This document shows, in pieces, positions 1-7,001 of a DNA stretch of 24,268 nt. The notes below the pieces were generated by a model. It did no database searches, had not been told where the DNA came from, and saw only the letters and a list, made by a program, of their open reading frames with translations. The stretch spans positions 1-24,268 of the forward strand of contig JBGPIK010000049.1 in the NCBI GenBank assembly GCA_041484845.1, in the 5' to 3' direction. Origin of the DNA: JBGPIK01 sp041484845. GTDB lineage: Bacteria; Desulfobacterota; Binatia; UBA9968. The position numbers and the translations under genes are program-made. Each line of letters begins with the position of its first letter. Within the stretch, counting starts at the first letter, position 1.

Positions 1-364
1 AAAGCTCGATTCCACCTTCGCGGACACCGTCCGCCACAGCTTTCACACGACCATGAAAGAGGAACCCGTTTCGATCAAAAACAACGCGGTTAATACTTTT
101 TTCTTTGCAGATTTTGGCTAGCGTCAGCCCCACTTGCTTGGCAGTTTCAACGCCTTTGCTCTTATTCGCGATTTCGACTAGATCGCCGGAAAGAGTAGAT
201 ACGGCCGCCAAGACCACTCCGCGATCGTCGGAAATAACCTGAGCGTAAATATGCTTATGACTGCGGAATACACACACCCTCGGGCGTGCATCGGTCCCCC
301 GGACCTTTTTGCGCACTCTAGCCTGCCGTCGTGTCCGCGCAACGTATCTCTGATTAGTCGCCAT
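1..364 (-). CDS. rplR: 50S ribosomal protein L18, 3' end cut by the window edge
   Basis: L18 binds 5S rRNA together with L5 and forms part of the central protuberance of the large subunit. The reading frame opens with ATG at 364 (MATNQRYVARTRRQARVRKK) and runs without a stop to base 1, giving 121 residues ending in GVREGGIEL. L18 proteins are about 117-122 residues long, so probably only a residue or two and the stop are missing. The basic N-terminus and the later NRVVFDRNGFLFHGRVKAVA segment are typical of the family. A GAGG stands about 8 bases before the ATG. The gene follows rplF after 16 nt in the usual spc order; rpsE would be expected next, outside the window. Confidence 0.95.
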   Translation of the reverse strand, partial: MATNQRYVARTRRQARVRKKVRGTDARPRVCVFRSHKHIYAQVISDDRGVVLAAVSTLSGDLVEIANKSKGVETAKQVGLTLAKICKEKSINRVVFDRNGFLFHGRVKAVADGVREGGIEL

Positions 365-380
365 CCTTTGTCCTCAAGTC

Positions 381-932
381 TTACGCGGCGCCGGCAGAAC
401 CAACAGCCTTCCCCGCCTTGCGCCGGATGACCTCTTCCCGGTATTTGATTCCCTTGCCTTTGTAAGGTTCCGGAGGTCTCAGACTCCGGATCTTGGCAGC
501 CATTTCACCCAACAATTGCCGATCAGCGCTATTGAGTGTGATGATAACCTGCCGCTCCACGGATGCCGTTACGCCTTGCGGCAGTGGAAAAACAACGGGA
601 TGGGAATAGCCAAGCGTCATGTGAATTTCTTGGCCCTTGACCTCGGCACGGTACCCTACTCCGTTGATGTCGAGTATGCGGCTGAAACCTTGGGTCACCC
701 CTTGGGCCATATTAGCAATCAGCTTGCGCGTCAACCCGTGAAGCGCTCTATACCTTCGCTCTTCGCCCTGGCGTTCGACACGCACAACGTTTCCTTCAAC
801 TATGATCGCGACTCCCGCCGGGATTGCAGTTTCCAATTTGCCCTTGGGTCCCTCTAAGCGAACCACATGGGGTTCAACGGCAATCTTAACTCCACTCGGA
901 ATCGTGATGGGCAGTTTTCCAATTCGCGACAC
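381..932 (-). CDS. rplF: 50S ribosomal protein L6
   Basis: L6 is a two-domain large-subunit protein near the sarcin-ricin loop and factor-binding site. I place the start at GTG 932, giving 183 aa beginning (M)SRIGKLPI, the standard family start. AGGTG lies 5 bases before it. The frame stays open to a TTG at 950, which would add six residues (MKSRCK) without family support. Residues PPEPYKGKGIKY near the C-terminus match the conserved PYKGKG signature, followed by a short Ala/Gly-rich end. The gene sits between rpsH, whose stop is 18 nt upstream of the GTG, and rplR, as in the standard spc cluster. Confidence 0.96.
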   Translation of the reverse strand: MSRIGKLPITIPSGVKIAVEPHVVRLEGPKGKLETAIPAGVAIIVEGNVVRVERQGEERRYRALHGLTRKLIANMAQGVTQGFSRILDINGVGYRAEVKGQEIHMTLGYSHPVVFPLPQGVTASVERQVIITLNSADRQLLGEMAAKIRSLRPPEPYKGKGIKYREEVIRRKAGKAVGSAGAA

Positions 933-950
933 TTTACACCTCGACTTCAA

Positions 951-1355
951 CTACCAAACCGAACAAATCAGCTCACCCCCAACTTTTGCCCGTTGCGCAT
1001 CACGATCCACAAGAATGCCCTTCGGCGTCGACAGGATCTGAATTCCCAAACCTTTGCGGATCGGCGGCACCTCCTGGGAGCCGACGTAGACTCTTCGCCC
1101 CGGGCTACTTACACGTTTTATCCCGGTTATAATCGGCCGATTCTCTCGATCAAAGCGAAGTTGAATCACTAAGTCTTCTCCCCCACCCTGGGCGGCCTTT
1201 ACTTTCTTTGCTTCCCTTAAATAACCTTCACTGATTAGAATCTTTACGATATTTTCTTTGACTCGCGACCAGGGAACTGCAACCTTTTGGTGTCGCGCCC
1301 GGCCGGCATTTCGGATACGAGTCAGCATGTCTGCGATTGGATCCGTCATTCCCAT
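951..1355 (-). CDS. rpsH: 30S ribosomal protein S8
   Basis: S8 is a primary 16S rRNA-binding protein of the small-subunit platform, and in E. coli it is the translational repressor of the spc operon. The 134 aa product starts MGMTDPIADMLTRIRNA; TDPIADMLTRIRNA is the family N-terminus. Two ATGs lie six bases apart. GGAGA is about 7 bases before the first, so I use 1355; starting at the second would lose two residues. The C-terminal part contains RRVYVGSQEVPPIRKGLGI, the usual RNA-binding end. It follows rpsN after 15 nt and precedes rplF. No S8-type operator was identified near rplE, which I did not model. Confidence 0.97.
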   Translation of the reverse strand: MGMTDPIADMLTRIRNAGRARHQKVAVPWSRVKENIVKILISEGYLREAKKVKAAQGGGEDLVIQLRFDRENRPIITGIKRVSSPGRRVYVGSQEVPPIRKGLGIQILSTPKGILVDRDAQRAKVGGELICSVW

Positions 1356-1370
1356 TTGAACTCTCCGAGC

Positions 1371-1556
1371 TTACCAACTGGCTTTAATCAAGCCTGGAAT
1401 GTGGCCCTTGCGTGCATGGTCGCGAAGGCAAAGCCGACACATGCGAAAGCGCCGGTAAAATGCCCGCGAGCGACCACAGAGGGGACAACGATTGTATTCC
1501 CGAACTTTAAATTTATTCGGTCTTTCAGCTTTGATTCGCAAACACGTTTTGGCCAA
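1371..1556 (-). CDS. rpsN: 30S ribosomal protein S14, zinc-binding (type Z)
   Basis: S14 sits in the head of the small subunit. This is the short zinc form: CPLC and CRLC pairs (C24, C27, C40, C43) form a four-Cys site. I choose TTG at 1556 as start, giving 61 aa, the usual length of this form, with an N-terminus (M)AKTCLRIKA. GGGAG lies about 7 bases before this TTG. An ATG at 1562 would add two residues, but it lies only one base after GGGAG, too close for a normal Shine-Dalgarno. The C-terminus GHIPGLIKASW is characteristic. It lies between rplE (12 nt) and rpsH (15 nt). Confidence 0.93.
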   Translation of the reverse strand: MAKTCLRIKAERPNKFKVREYNRCPLCGRSRAFYRRFRMCRLCLRDHARKGHIPGLIKASW

Positions 1557-1568
1557 TGGCATTCTCCC

Positions 1569-2114
1569 TTATCCGATACCGGCGAACGGCATCCCTAACA
1601 GTTTGAGCAAACTTCTACCCTCTTGATCGGTCTTCGCCGTGGTTATAAACGAAACTGTCATTCCCCTCGTTTTTTCCACCTTATCGGCTTGGATCTCCGG
1701 GAAAATAATCTGCTCCCGCAGACCCAAAGAATAGTTTCCACGGCCGTCGAACGAGCGGTCGGAAATTCCCTTAAAATCGCGGACCCGGGGGAGGGCGACG
1801 TGAATGAGCCGGTCGAGAAACTCATACATGCGGTCCCTACGCAGAGTCACCATGCAACCAATGGGAACCCCCTCCCGCAATTTAAAATTGGCGATGGCTT
1901 TTTTAGCGCGCGTCACGACCGGCTTTTGCCCCGTGATGGCGGTCACCTCAACCACCGTGGTGTCGAGGGCCTTGATGTTCTGTGTGGCTTCGCCCAGACC
2001 GACGTTCACGGTGATCTTTTCCAGTCGCGGCACCTGCATGGCGTTCTTATAGTTGAACTCCTTCATCATCGCCGGAACCACTTCGTCCTGATATTTCTGC
2101 TTCAATCGTGCCAT
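1569..2114 (-). CDS. rplE: 50S ribosomal protein L5
   Basis: L5 binds 5S rRNA and contacts the small-subunit head and P-site tRNA. The frame is open well upstream to 2222, but that part overlaps rplX and is not L5-like. ATG 2114 gives 181 aa starting MARLKQKYQDEVVPAMMKEF, close to the usual 179-180. Family segments include RLEKITVNVGLGEA, the TGQKPVVTRAKKAIANFKLR block, RRDRMYEFLDRL and the C-terminal GMTVSFITTAKTDQE. It starts 10 nt after the rplX stop. Only a weak GGA-type ribosome site precedes it, so coupling to rplX is likely. Confidence 0.96.
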   Translation of the reverse strand: MARLKQKYQDEVVPAMMKEFNYKNAMQVPRLEKITVNVGLGEATQNIKALDTTVVEVTAITGQKPVVTRAKKAIANFKLREGVPIGCMVTLRRDRMYEFLDRLIHVALPRVRDFKGISDRSFDGRGNYSLGLREQIIFPEIQADKVEKTRGMTVSFITTAKTDQEGRSLLKLLGMPFAGIG

Positions 2115-2124
2115 GCTCGTTCCA

Positions 2125-2436
2125 CTAGTCCAAAGCTTCACCGCATCTGCGACAGATGCGGATCTTTTTCCCATCCGCGAGAATTTTTCGCCCAATCCGC
2201 ACCGGCGTGTTACATTTGTCACACATAATCATGAGGCTTGAAGCATGAATCGAAGCTTCTTTTTCCACGATTCCGCCCGGTTGTTGCGGGCCTCTGGGCC
2301 GAGTATGTCGTTTAATTAAATTAACTCGTTCAATGATGGCCGCATCCTTGTCGGGAAGGACCCGAAGCACCTTCCCGGTCTTGCCCCGTTCCCTTCCTGC
2401 GATGACCATGACACTGTCGTTCTTTCGAATGTGCAC
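2125..2436 (-). CDS. rplX: 50S ribosomal protein L24 with a C-terminal zinc ribbon
   Basis: L24 is an early assembly protein that nucleates folding of the 23S rRNA 5' domain. The 103 aa product begins at a GTG (2436), with GAGGAG about 9 bases upstream. The N-terminal KOW-type segment reads VMVIAGRERGKTGKVLRVLP, followed by IVEKEASIHASSLM. The C-terminus carries CDKC (C72, C75) and CRRC (C95, C98), a four-Cys zinc ribbon found in many but not all bacterial L24 proteins. The gene follows rplN after 23 nt and precedes rplE by 10 nt. Confidence 0.96.
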   Translation of the reverse strand: MHIRKNDSVMVIAGRERGKTGKVLRVLPDKDAAIIERVNLIKRHTRPRGPQQPGGIVEKEASIHASSLMIMCDKCNTPVRIGRKILADGKKIRICRRCGEALD

Positions 2437-2459
2437 GAACAGCTTCTCCTCGGTATCGA

Positions 2460-2828
2460 CTAAAGTACTTCCGGCGCGAGAGAAATAATCTTCATGAATT
2501 TTTTCGCCCGCAGCTCGCGCGCTACGGGGCCGAAAATACGGGTGCCGATTGGCTCTTTTTGGTTGTCGATAAGGACAGCGGAGTTGTTATCAAAGCGAAT
2601 ATAGGTTCCATCGGCACGCCCGATTTCTTTTGCCGTGCGGACCACGACCGCTTTCATCACTTCACCCTTTTTGACCTTCGCGTTAGGGATCGCTTCCTTA
2701 ACAGAAACCACAATGATATCGCCGATCGACGCATACTTGCGTTTGCTGCCCCCCAGGACCTTAATGCACTGGACCTTGCGCGCGCCCGAGTTATCCGCCA
2801 CATCCAACACCGTTCTCATCTGGATCAT
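2460..2828 (-). CDS. rplN: 50S ribosomal protein L14
   Basis: L14 lies at the subunit interface, contacts L19, and is the docking site of RsfS and factor-type partners. The 122 aa product is exactly the usual length. It starts MIQMRTVLDVADNSGARKVQ, and DNSGARK is the family signature. The C-terminus GTRIFGPVARELRAKKFMKI and the final ISLAPEVL are also canonical. The gene lies in the standard position between rpsQ (31 nt gap) and rplX. Confidence 0.98.
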   Translation of the reverse strand: MIQMRTVLDVADNSGARKVQCIKVLGGSKRKYASIGDIIVVSVKEAIPNAKVKKGEVMKAVVVRTAKEIGRADGTYIRFDNNSAVLIDNQKEPIGTRIFGPVARELRAKKFMKIISLAPEVL

Positions 2829-2859
2829 GAATCAACCTCAAACTTAGTAGCACAACCGC

Positions 2860-3153
2860 CTAGGCATCAGACCCGTTGGACTGCGCCGCGCCAATCGTTC
2901 TAGCCCGCTCCAAAACCTTGCTTACGCGCCAGCACTTATCACGACTTAGGGGCCGGCACTCGACAATCAACACGCGGTCGCCGATGTGACACTGGTTGCT
3001 TTCGTCGTGGGCCTTGACCTTAGTTCTTCGCCGCAAGACCTTCTTGTACTTAGGGTGCATGACCGTTCGCTCAAGAGAAACCACCACCGTCTTTTGCATC
3101 CGGTCGCTGATCACCACTCCGTTGCGCTCTTTCCTTAACCCTCTCGTGTTCAT
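2860..3153 (-). CDS. rpsQ: 30S ribosomal protein S17
   Basis: S17 is a primary 16S rRNA-binding OB-fold protein of the small-subunit body. The 97 aa product starts MNTRGLRKERNGVVISDRMQ and contains KTVVVSLERTVMHPKYKK and HIGDRVLIVECRPLSRDK, all standard. It is roughly a dozen residues longer than E. coli S17 because of a polar tail (RTIGAAQSNGSDA). Its ATG overlaps the rpmC stop in an ATGA, so translation is probably coupled to L29. Confidence 0.96.
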   Translation of the reverse strand: MNTRGLRKERNGVVISDRMQKTVVVSLERTVMHPKYKKVLRRRTKVKAHDESNQCHIGDRVLIVECRPLSRDKCWRVSKVLERARTIGAAQSNGSDA

Positions 3154-3359
3154 GCCGCGCCTTTCTCCCCCGCGAGCGCCTTTTGTCGAAGCACCGTCTC
3201 CACGCGCGCCAAATCCCGCTTGGTTTCTCCAAGTTTCATCGGGTTTTCCAGCCGGCTGGTGGCGCGTTTGAGTTTCAAATGGCCGATCTCCTCGCGTAGC
3301 TCGGCGCTCTTCTGCTTGAGATCGTCGATGGTCAGATCGCGCAGCTCTTTAGCTTCCAT
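3150..3359 (-). CDS. rpmC: 50S ribosomal protein L29
   Basis: L29 is a small helical-hairpin protein at the peptide exit tunnel, near where trigger factor and SRP dock. ATG 3359 gives 69 aa starting MEAKELRDLTIDDLKQKSAE, the family N-terminus; the frame is open upstream to 3464 but that part is antisense-type noise inside rplP. The helix with LREEIGHLKLKRATSRLENP and the GETKRDLARVETVLRQK segment are typical. The start overlaps the end of rplP by 11 nt and the stop overlaps rpsQ by 4 nt, so the three genes are tightly coupled. Confidence 0.96.
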   Translation of the reverse strand: MEAKELRDLTIDDLKQKSAELREEIGHLKLKRATSRLENPMKLGETKRDLARVETVLRQKALAGEKGAA

Positions 3360-3774
3360 GAACCATTCCTCGCCGTTCCACGATTGCCGTGGGAATCGAA
3401 AGCTTATGGGCGGCCAGACGGAACGCCTCCCGCGCGAGCGGCCCCTCCACGCCTTCCATCTCAAAAAGGATTCTTCCCGGCTGGATCACCGCAACCCACA
3501 TTTCGGGCGAACCTTTGCCCTTCCCCATGCGCGTCTCAGCCGGTTTTTTCGTCAAAGGTTTGTCGGGAAAAATCCGAATCCAGACTTTACCACCGCGTTT
3601 GAGGTAACGCGTAAGCGCCACGCGGGCGGCTTCGATTTCTCGCGCGCTCATCCAGCCACGCCCAACCGCCTTCAACCCAAAGTCGCCAAAGGCCAGCGAA
3701 GAACCCCGGTGCGCAGTGCCGCGGCGGCGTCCCTTTTGCAATTTGCGATATTTGACTTTTTTTGGTTCCAGCAT
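3349..3774 (-). CDS. rplP: 50S ribosomal protein L16
   Basis: L16 contacts A-site tRNA and organises the A-site region and 5S rRNA of the large subunit. The 141 aa product starts MLEPKKVKYRKLQKGRRRGT and contains KVWIRIFPDKPLTKKPAETR and MGKGKGSPEMWVAVIQPGRI, both diagnostic. ATG 3774 has no clear Shine-Dalgarno; the leader just before it is AT-rich. A 63-nt gap separates it from rpsC and contains a small perfect hairpin (3818-3833). The C-terminal codons overlap the start of rpmC. Confidence 0.97.
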   Translation of the reverse strand: MLEPKKVKYRKLQKGRRRGTAHRGSSLAFGDFGLKAVGRGWMSAREIEAARVALTRYLKRGGKVWIRIFPDKPLTKKPAETRMGKGKGSPEMWVAVIQPGRILFEMEGVEGPLAREAFRLAAHKLSIPTAIVERRGMVHGS

Positions 3775-3817
3775 CTTTAAAGTTTCTTGCTACTAAAACA
3801 AACTGTGAATATTTTCG

Positions 3818-3833
3818 ACGATTTTTTAATCGT
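3818..3833 (-). other. Small perfect hairpin in the rpsC-rplP gap
   Basis: In the minus-strand transcript ACGATT and AATCGT pair perfectly around an AAAA loop, 4 nt after the rpsC stop. The stem is short and AT-rich and no U-tract follows, so it does not look like a terminator. It could act as an mRNA processing or stability element, or be chance. Function is unknown. Confidence 0.3.
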
Positions 3834-3837
3834 TCGC

Positions 3838-4500
3838 CTAGCCCCCCAACATCGCCTTCTGCTGTTCTTCTTCTTCAGTCAGCACCTCGCCCCTAAAAAT
3901 CCAAGCCTTCACGCCGATGACCCCATAGGTCGTACGCGCTTCCGCGAATCCGTAACTGATATCGGCCCGCAAGGTATGAAGCGGGACGCGTCCTTCGCGG
4001 TACCATTCGGTGCGCGCGATTTCGGAGCCTCCGAGACGCCCCGCGCATTGAATTCTCACGCCTTGGGCGCCCATGCGCATGGCGCGCGAGACGCTTTCCT
4101 TCATGGCGCGGCGAAATGCGACGCGCCGTTCCAACTGTAGCGCGACGTTCTCTGAAACCAGTTGCCCATCGAGGTCGGGCCGCCTCACTTCATGAATGTT
4201 GATATAGGTTTCCCGGCTGGTGAGCTTGGCGATTTCTTCTTTGAGCTTTTCGATCTCGGCGCCCTTCTTACCGATCACGATTCCCGGACGAGCCGTGTAT
4301 ATGTTGATCTTCGCCTTGTTGGCCGCACGCTCGATTTCGATCTTGGAAATACCCGCGTGATAAAGCCGGCTTTTTAAGAATTTCTTCACCCGAAAATCTT
4401 CGTGCAACAGCTTCGGATAATCATGTCGCGCAAACCATTTGGAATCCCATGATTCGATTACCCCGAGACGAAAAATTTTTGGATGTACTTTCTGACCCAT
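3838..4500 (-). CDS. rpsC: 30S ribosomal protein S3
   Basis: S3 forms part of the mRNA entry tunnel and its helicase centre, with S4 and S5. The 220 aa product starts MGQKVHPKIFRLGVIESWDS. A KH-type RNA-binding domain is visible with ARPGIVIGKKGAEIEKL (GKKG at residues 77-80). The C-terminal domain carries GGSEIARTEWYREGRVPLHT and DISYGFAEARTTYGVIGVKA, both canonical. An acidic/Gln-rich tail (EEEEQQKAMLGG) ends the protein. The start is 6 nt after the rplV stop. Confidence 0.98.
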   Translation of the reverse strand: MGQKVHPKIFRLGVIESWDSKWFARHDYPKLLHEDFRVKKFLKSRLYHAGISKIEIERAANKAKINIYTARPGIVIGKKGAEIEKLKEEIAKLTSRETYINIHEVRRPDLDGQLVSENVALQLERRVAFRRAMKESVSRAMRMGAQGVRIQCAGRLGGSEIARTEWYREGRVPLHTLRADISYGFAEARTTYGVIGVKAWIFRGEVLTEEEEQQKAMLGG

Positions 4501-4506
4501 CAGCCC

Positions 4507-4851
4507 TTAACTCCTCTCGCTGGCTTCATCCAGGACGACCGTGATGTGACTGAGTCGTTTACGAATCTTGGTGGCTCTCCCCTGAGCGCGCGGAGTAAAC
4601 CGTTTCCACATGCCACCTTCATCCACCTTCACTTGTTTCACGTAGAGGCGATCCACATCGACGCTCTGGGTGTTTTCCGCGTTGGCCACCGCCGTACGCA
4701 ACGTCTTGGCGACAATCCCGGCGGAACGCTTCGGAACAAATTTTAGGATGTTGAGCGCTTCCTCAACTCCTTTTCCTCGTATTTGATCTACGACCAGCCG
4801 CATTTTTCGCGGCGAGAGCCGTACGTATTTTGTAATCGCGCGTGCTTCCAT
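4507..4851 (-). CDS. rplV: 50S ribosomal protein L22
   Basis: L22 lines the nascent peptide exit tunnel; its extended beta-hairpin tip forms the constriction with L4. The 114 aa product starts MEARAITKYVRLSPRKMRLV. The hairpin region DEGGMWKRFTPRAQGRATKI is present and full length, without the deletions or insertions associated with macrolide resistance. ATG 4851 lacks a clear Shine-Dalgarno (only GAAG about 13 bases upstream). It follows rpsS after 67 nt, an unusually long gap for this cluster, with a possible hairpin. Confidence 0.97.
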   Translation of the reverse strand: MEARAITKYVRLSPRKMRLVVDQIRGKGVEEALNILKFVPKRSAGIVAKTLRTAVANAENTQSVDVDRLYVKQVKVDEGGMWKRFTPRAQGRATKIRKRLSHITVVLDEASERS

Positions 4852-4868
4852 AATATTAGTTACTTCAT

Positions 4869-4899
4869 TGCGGCGGTTCGCGTTTATCGAGCGGCCGCA
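4869..4899 (-). other. Possible hairpin in the rpsS-rplV gap
   Basis: In the minus-strand transcript TGCGGC (4899-4894) can pair with GCCGCA (4874-4869) over a 19-nt loop, inside which CGC and GCG may pair again. The structure lies about 18 nt before the rplV ATG, which has no strong Shine-Dalgarno. No U-tract follows, so it is not a terminator. It might affect translation initiation or be chance. Confidence 0.3.
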
Positions 4900-4918
4900 T
4901 TAAACCCCATCTCCGTCG

Positions 4919-5269
4919 CTATGGCTTCGCCGCGGACGCCACGGGTTTGGGCGCCGCCGCCGCAGGGGCAGCCGTAGGTGCGCCCACCGTTTCTTTCGCT
5001 TCCGCTTTGCGATCCCCCGAATGCGCGAAGAAGGTTCGGGTCGGAGCAAATTCGCCCAGTTTGTGACCCACCATGTTCTCGCTGACAAAGACGGGAATGA
5101 ACTTCCTTCCGTTGTGCACGCCGATCGTATAGCCGACCATTTCAGGTATAACAGTCGAGCGGCGGGACCACGTACGAATGACTTGCTTCTGGCGAGACTC
5201 ATTCATGACCGCAATTTTTTTTGCCAGATGCTCGTCGACAAAGGGTCCTTTTTTGATCGAACGCGCCAT
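4919..5269 (-). CDS. rpsS: 30S ribosomal protein S19 with an Ala/Pro-rich C-terminal tail
   Basis: S19 sits in the small-subunit head, in complex with S13 near the A and P sites. The 116 aa product starts MARSIKKGPFVDEHLAKKIA and has the family core RTWSRRSTVIPEMVGYTIGV, HNGRKFIPVFVSENMVGHKL and GEFAPTRTF. The core ends near residue 86. It is followed by a tail of KAEAKETVGAPT and then an Ala/Pro-rich run, making the protein about 24 residues longer than E. coli S19 (92). The stop follows in frame with no sign of a frameshift. It starts 2 nt after the rplB stop. Confidence 0.97.
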   Translation of the reverse strand: MARSIKKGPFVDEHLAKKIAVMNESRQKQVIRTWSRRSTVIPEMVGYTIGVHNGRKFIPVFVSENMVGHKLGEFAPTRTFFAHSGDRKAEAKETVGAPTAAPAAAAPKPVASAAKP

Positions 5270-5271
5270 CG

Positions 5272-6099
5272 TTACTTAGCCCTTCTTTCTTTTACAATAT
5301 ACTTGTCGGATGCATGGTTTTTACGGGTCTTGTATCCCTTCGTCGGCTTGCCCCATGGCGTCATAGGGTGATTCCCCTTGGAGCGACCCTCGCCGCCCCC
5401 ATGCGGATGGTCCACCGGGTTTTTGGCGATGCCGCGCGTGGTGGAACGCCAGCCCAACCATCGCATTCTGCCGGCTTTGCCCCAGGAGATGTTCTCCTGG
5501 TCTAAATTTCCGATCTGGCCAACGGTCGCCCGGCACTCTGCCAGCACATTGCGCAATTCACCCGACGGAAGCTTCAAAAGCGCGTACGAGCCCTCCTTGG
5601 CCATGAGTTGGGCACCGGAACCTGCGCTGCGCACCAACTGCCCCCCTTTGCCGATTTTCAGCTCAACGTTGTGAACCACAGTTCCCACAGGAATGAATTT
5701 TAGCGGCAAAGAATTGCCGGGTTGAATGTCTATATTGTCGTCGCCCGCAATCACCGTACTGCCCACTTTAAGTTTTTCCGGCGCGAGGATATAGCGCCGC
5801 TCGCCATCGGTATAACAAAGCAGCGCAATTCGCGCAGAGCGGTTCGGATCATATTCAATCGCTTCGACTTTAGCGGATACGTTCTTCTTGTTCCGCTTAA
5901 AATCGATCACACGATAGAGCCGCTTGTGACCACCCCCTCGATGATCAGCAGTAATTCGACCGGTATTGTTGCGCCCGCCGCTGCGCAAGCGGCGCTCTAG
6001 CAAACCCTTCTCAGGCCGTTTATCAGTGATCTCGTCGAAAGTGAGACCGGTACGAAAACGCATCCCCGCCGAAGTGGGCTGATAATTCTTAATCGCCAT
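5272..6099 (-). CDS. rplB: 50S ribosomal protein L2
   Basis: L2 is one of the largest and most conserved ribosomal proteins, needed for subunit association and peptidyl-transferase centre assembly. The 275 aa product starts MAIKNYQPTSAGMRFRTGLT and is close to the usual 273-277. Visible motifs are RGGGHKRLYRVIDFKR, the LLCYTDGERRYILAP block and the conserved HPHGGGEG (231-238), whose His corresponds to E. coli H229. Just before it the sequence reads RGIAKNPVDHP where E. coli has RGTAMNPVDHP. GAGAG precedes the ATG. It follows rplW after 12 nt. Confidence 0.98.
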   Translation of the reverse strand: MAIKNYQPTSAGMRFRTGLTFDEITDKRPEKGLLERRLRSGGRNNTGRITADHRGGGHKRLYRVIDFKRNKKNVSAKVEAIEYDPNRSARIALLCYTDGERRYILAPEKLKVGSTVIAGDDNIDIQPGNSLPLKFIPVGTVVHNVELKIGKGGQLVRSAGSGAQLMAKEGSYALLKLPSGELRNVLAECRATVGQIGNLDQENISWGKAGRMRWLGWRSTTRGIAKNPVDHPHGGGEGRSKGNHPMTPWGKPTKGYKTRKNHASDKYIVKERRAK

Positions 6100-6111
6100 T
6101 TCTGTGCTCTC

Positions 6112-6402
6112 TTATGCCCCGCCAAAAAAATCGATCTTGTCGCCTTCCTTTAGGGTAACGTAGGCCTTTTTCCACTCGGGCCGGCGGCCCATATGTCTAC
6201 CGATACGCCGTATCTTTCCCAGGTAACGGGCCATTCGAACCTTGACGACTTTAACTTTGAAGAGCGTCTCGACTGCGTGCTTGACCTCAATCTTATTGGC
6301 CTCAGGCCGTACCTTGAACAGTACCTGTTTAGCCTTCTCGGTGAGAAGCGACCCCTTCTCGGAAATCAACGGTGCGCGGATAACGTCGTGTGGCCCTTTC
6401 AT
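6112..6402 (-). CDS. rplW: 50S ribosomal protein L23
   Basis: L23 surrounds the peptide tunnel exit and is the docking site for trigger factor and SRP. The 96 aa product starts MKGPHDVIRAPLISEKGSLL, with the family IRAPLISEK motif. It continues with FKVRPEANKIEVKHAVETLF and VRMARYLGKIRRIGRHMGRR, then a hydrophilic end. The ATG overlaps the rplD stop (ATGA, 4 nt), so coupled translation is expected. Confidence 0.97.
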   Translation of the reverse strand: MKGPHDVIRAPLISEKGSLLTEKAKQVLFKVRPEANKIEVKHAVETLFKVKVVKVRMARYLGKIRRIGRHMGRRPEWKKAYVTLKEGDKIDFFGGA

Positions 6403-6995
6403 GCCGCCAACCTTTCCTGCAATAGTTTAAGCGCCCCCTCGGTAAAGATGAGATGGTCATAGCGCACCAGATCATAGACATTCAAGCCTTCCACCCGCAG
6501 CACTTTAACTTTCGCAAGATTTCGGCCCGCACGCTCGATCTTGTCATCGGATTGCGCAATGACGATTAAAGCGCTTTCAACCTTGAGATCCGCCAACGCT
6601 TTGACCATGAGCTTCGTCTTGGCTTCCTCAAATTCAAGCTTATCAACAACAATAATTTTTCCGTCGCGTTTCTTTAAACTGAGCGCCGATAAGAGCGCTT
6701 CCCGACGCGCCTTCCGCGGCATACGGTAAGAGTAGTCGCGCGGTTGCGGGCCAAAAATAGTGCCGCCGCCTACCCATATAGGCGAGCGTATGCTTCCTGC
6801 CCGGGCCCGCCCTGTTCCCTTCTGCCGCCAGGGCTTCTTGCCGCCGCCACTGACGAATCCTTTGGATTTTGTCGCCGCCGTTCCGGATCGACGATTGGCC
6901 AGTTGCATCACAATAGTCTGGTGCAAGAGGTGCGGGCGAGTCTTAACACCGAATATCTCTTCTTTGAGAACCGGCTGTATGACATGAACTTCCAT
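6399..6995 (-). CDS. rplD: 50S ribosomal protein L4
   Basis: L4 reaches into the exit tunnel with an extended loop and in E. coli also represses the S10 operon. The 198 aa product starts MEVHVIQPVLKEEIFGVKTR, slightly shorter at the N-terminus than most (E. coli 201 aa). The conserved loop block GGGKKPWRQKGTGRARAGSI and the following RSPIWVGGGTIFGPQPRDYS are clear. The E. coli L4 control target is the S10 leader; here rpsJ has no leader because it overlaps fusA, so control must differ. Start ATG 6995 is 6 nt after the rplC stop. Confidence 0.97.
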   Translation of the reverse strand: MEVHVIQPVLKEEIFGVKTRPHLLHQTIVMQLANRRSGTAATKSKGFVSGGGKKPWRQKGTGRARAGSIRSPIWVGGGTIFGPQPRDYSYRMPRKARREALLSALSLKKRDGKIIVVDKLEFEEAKTKLMVKALADLKVESALIVIAQSDDKIERAGRNLAKVKVLRVEGLNVYDLVRYDHLIFTEGALKLLQERLAA

Positions 6996-7001
6996 GATCC
7001 A

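Noticed and set aside
2115..2222. N-terminal extension of L5 upstream of ATG 2114
   Set aside because: It overlaps rplX in another frame and has no similarity to L5; the MARLKQKY start is the family N-terminus.
4900..5202. A 100-codon minus-strand frame over rpsS
   Set aside because: It is an alternative frame of rpsS; the S19 frame is unambiguous through the core and tail, and this frame only shares the low-complexity GC-rich end.
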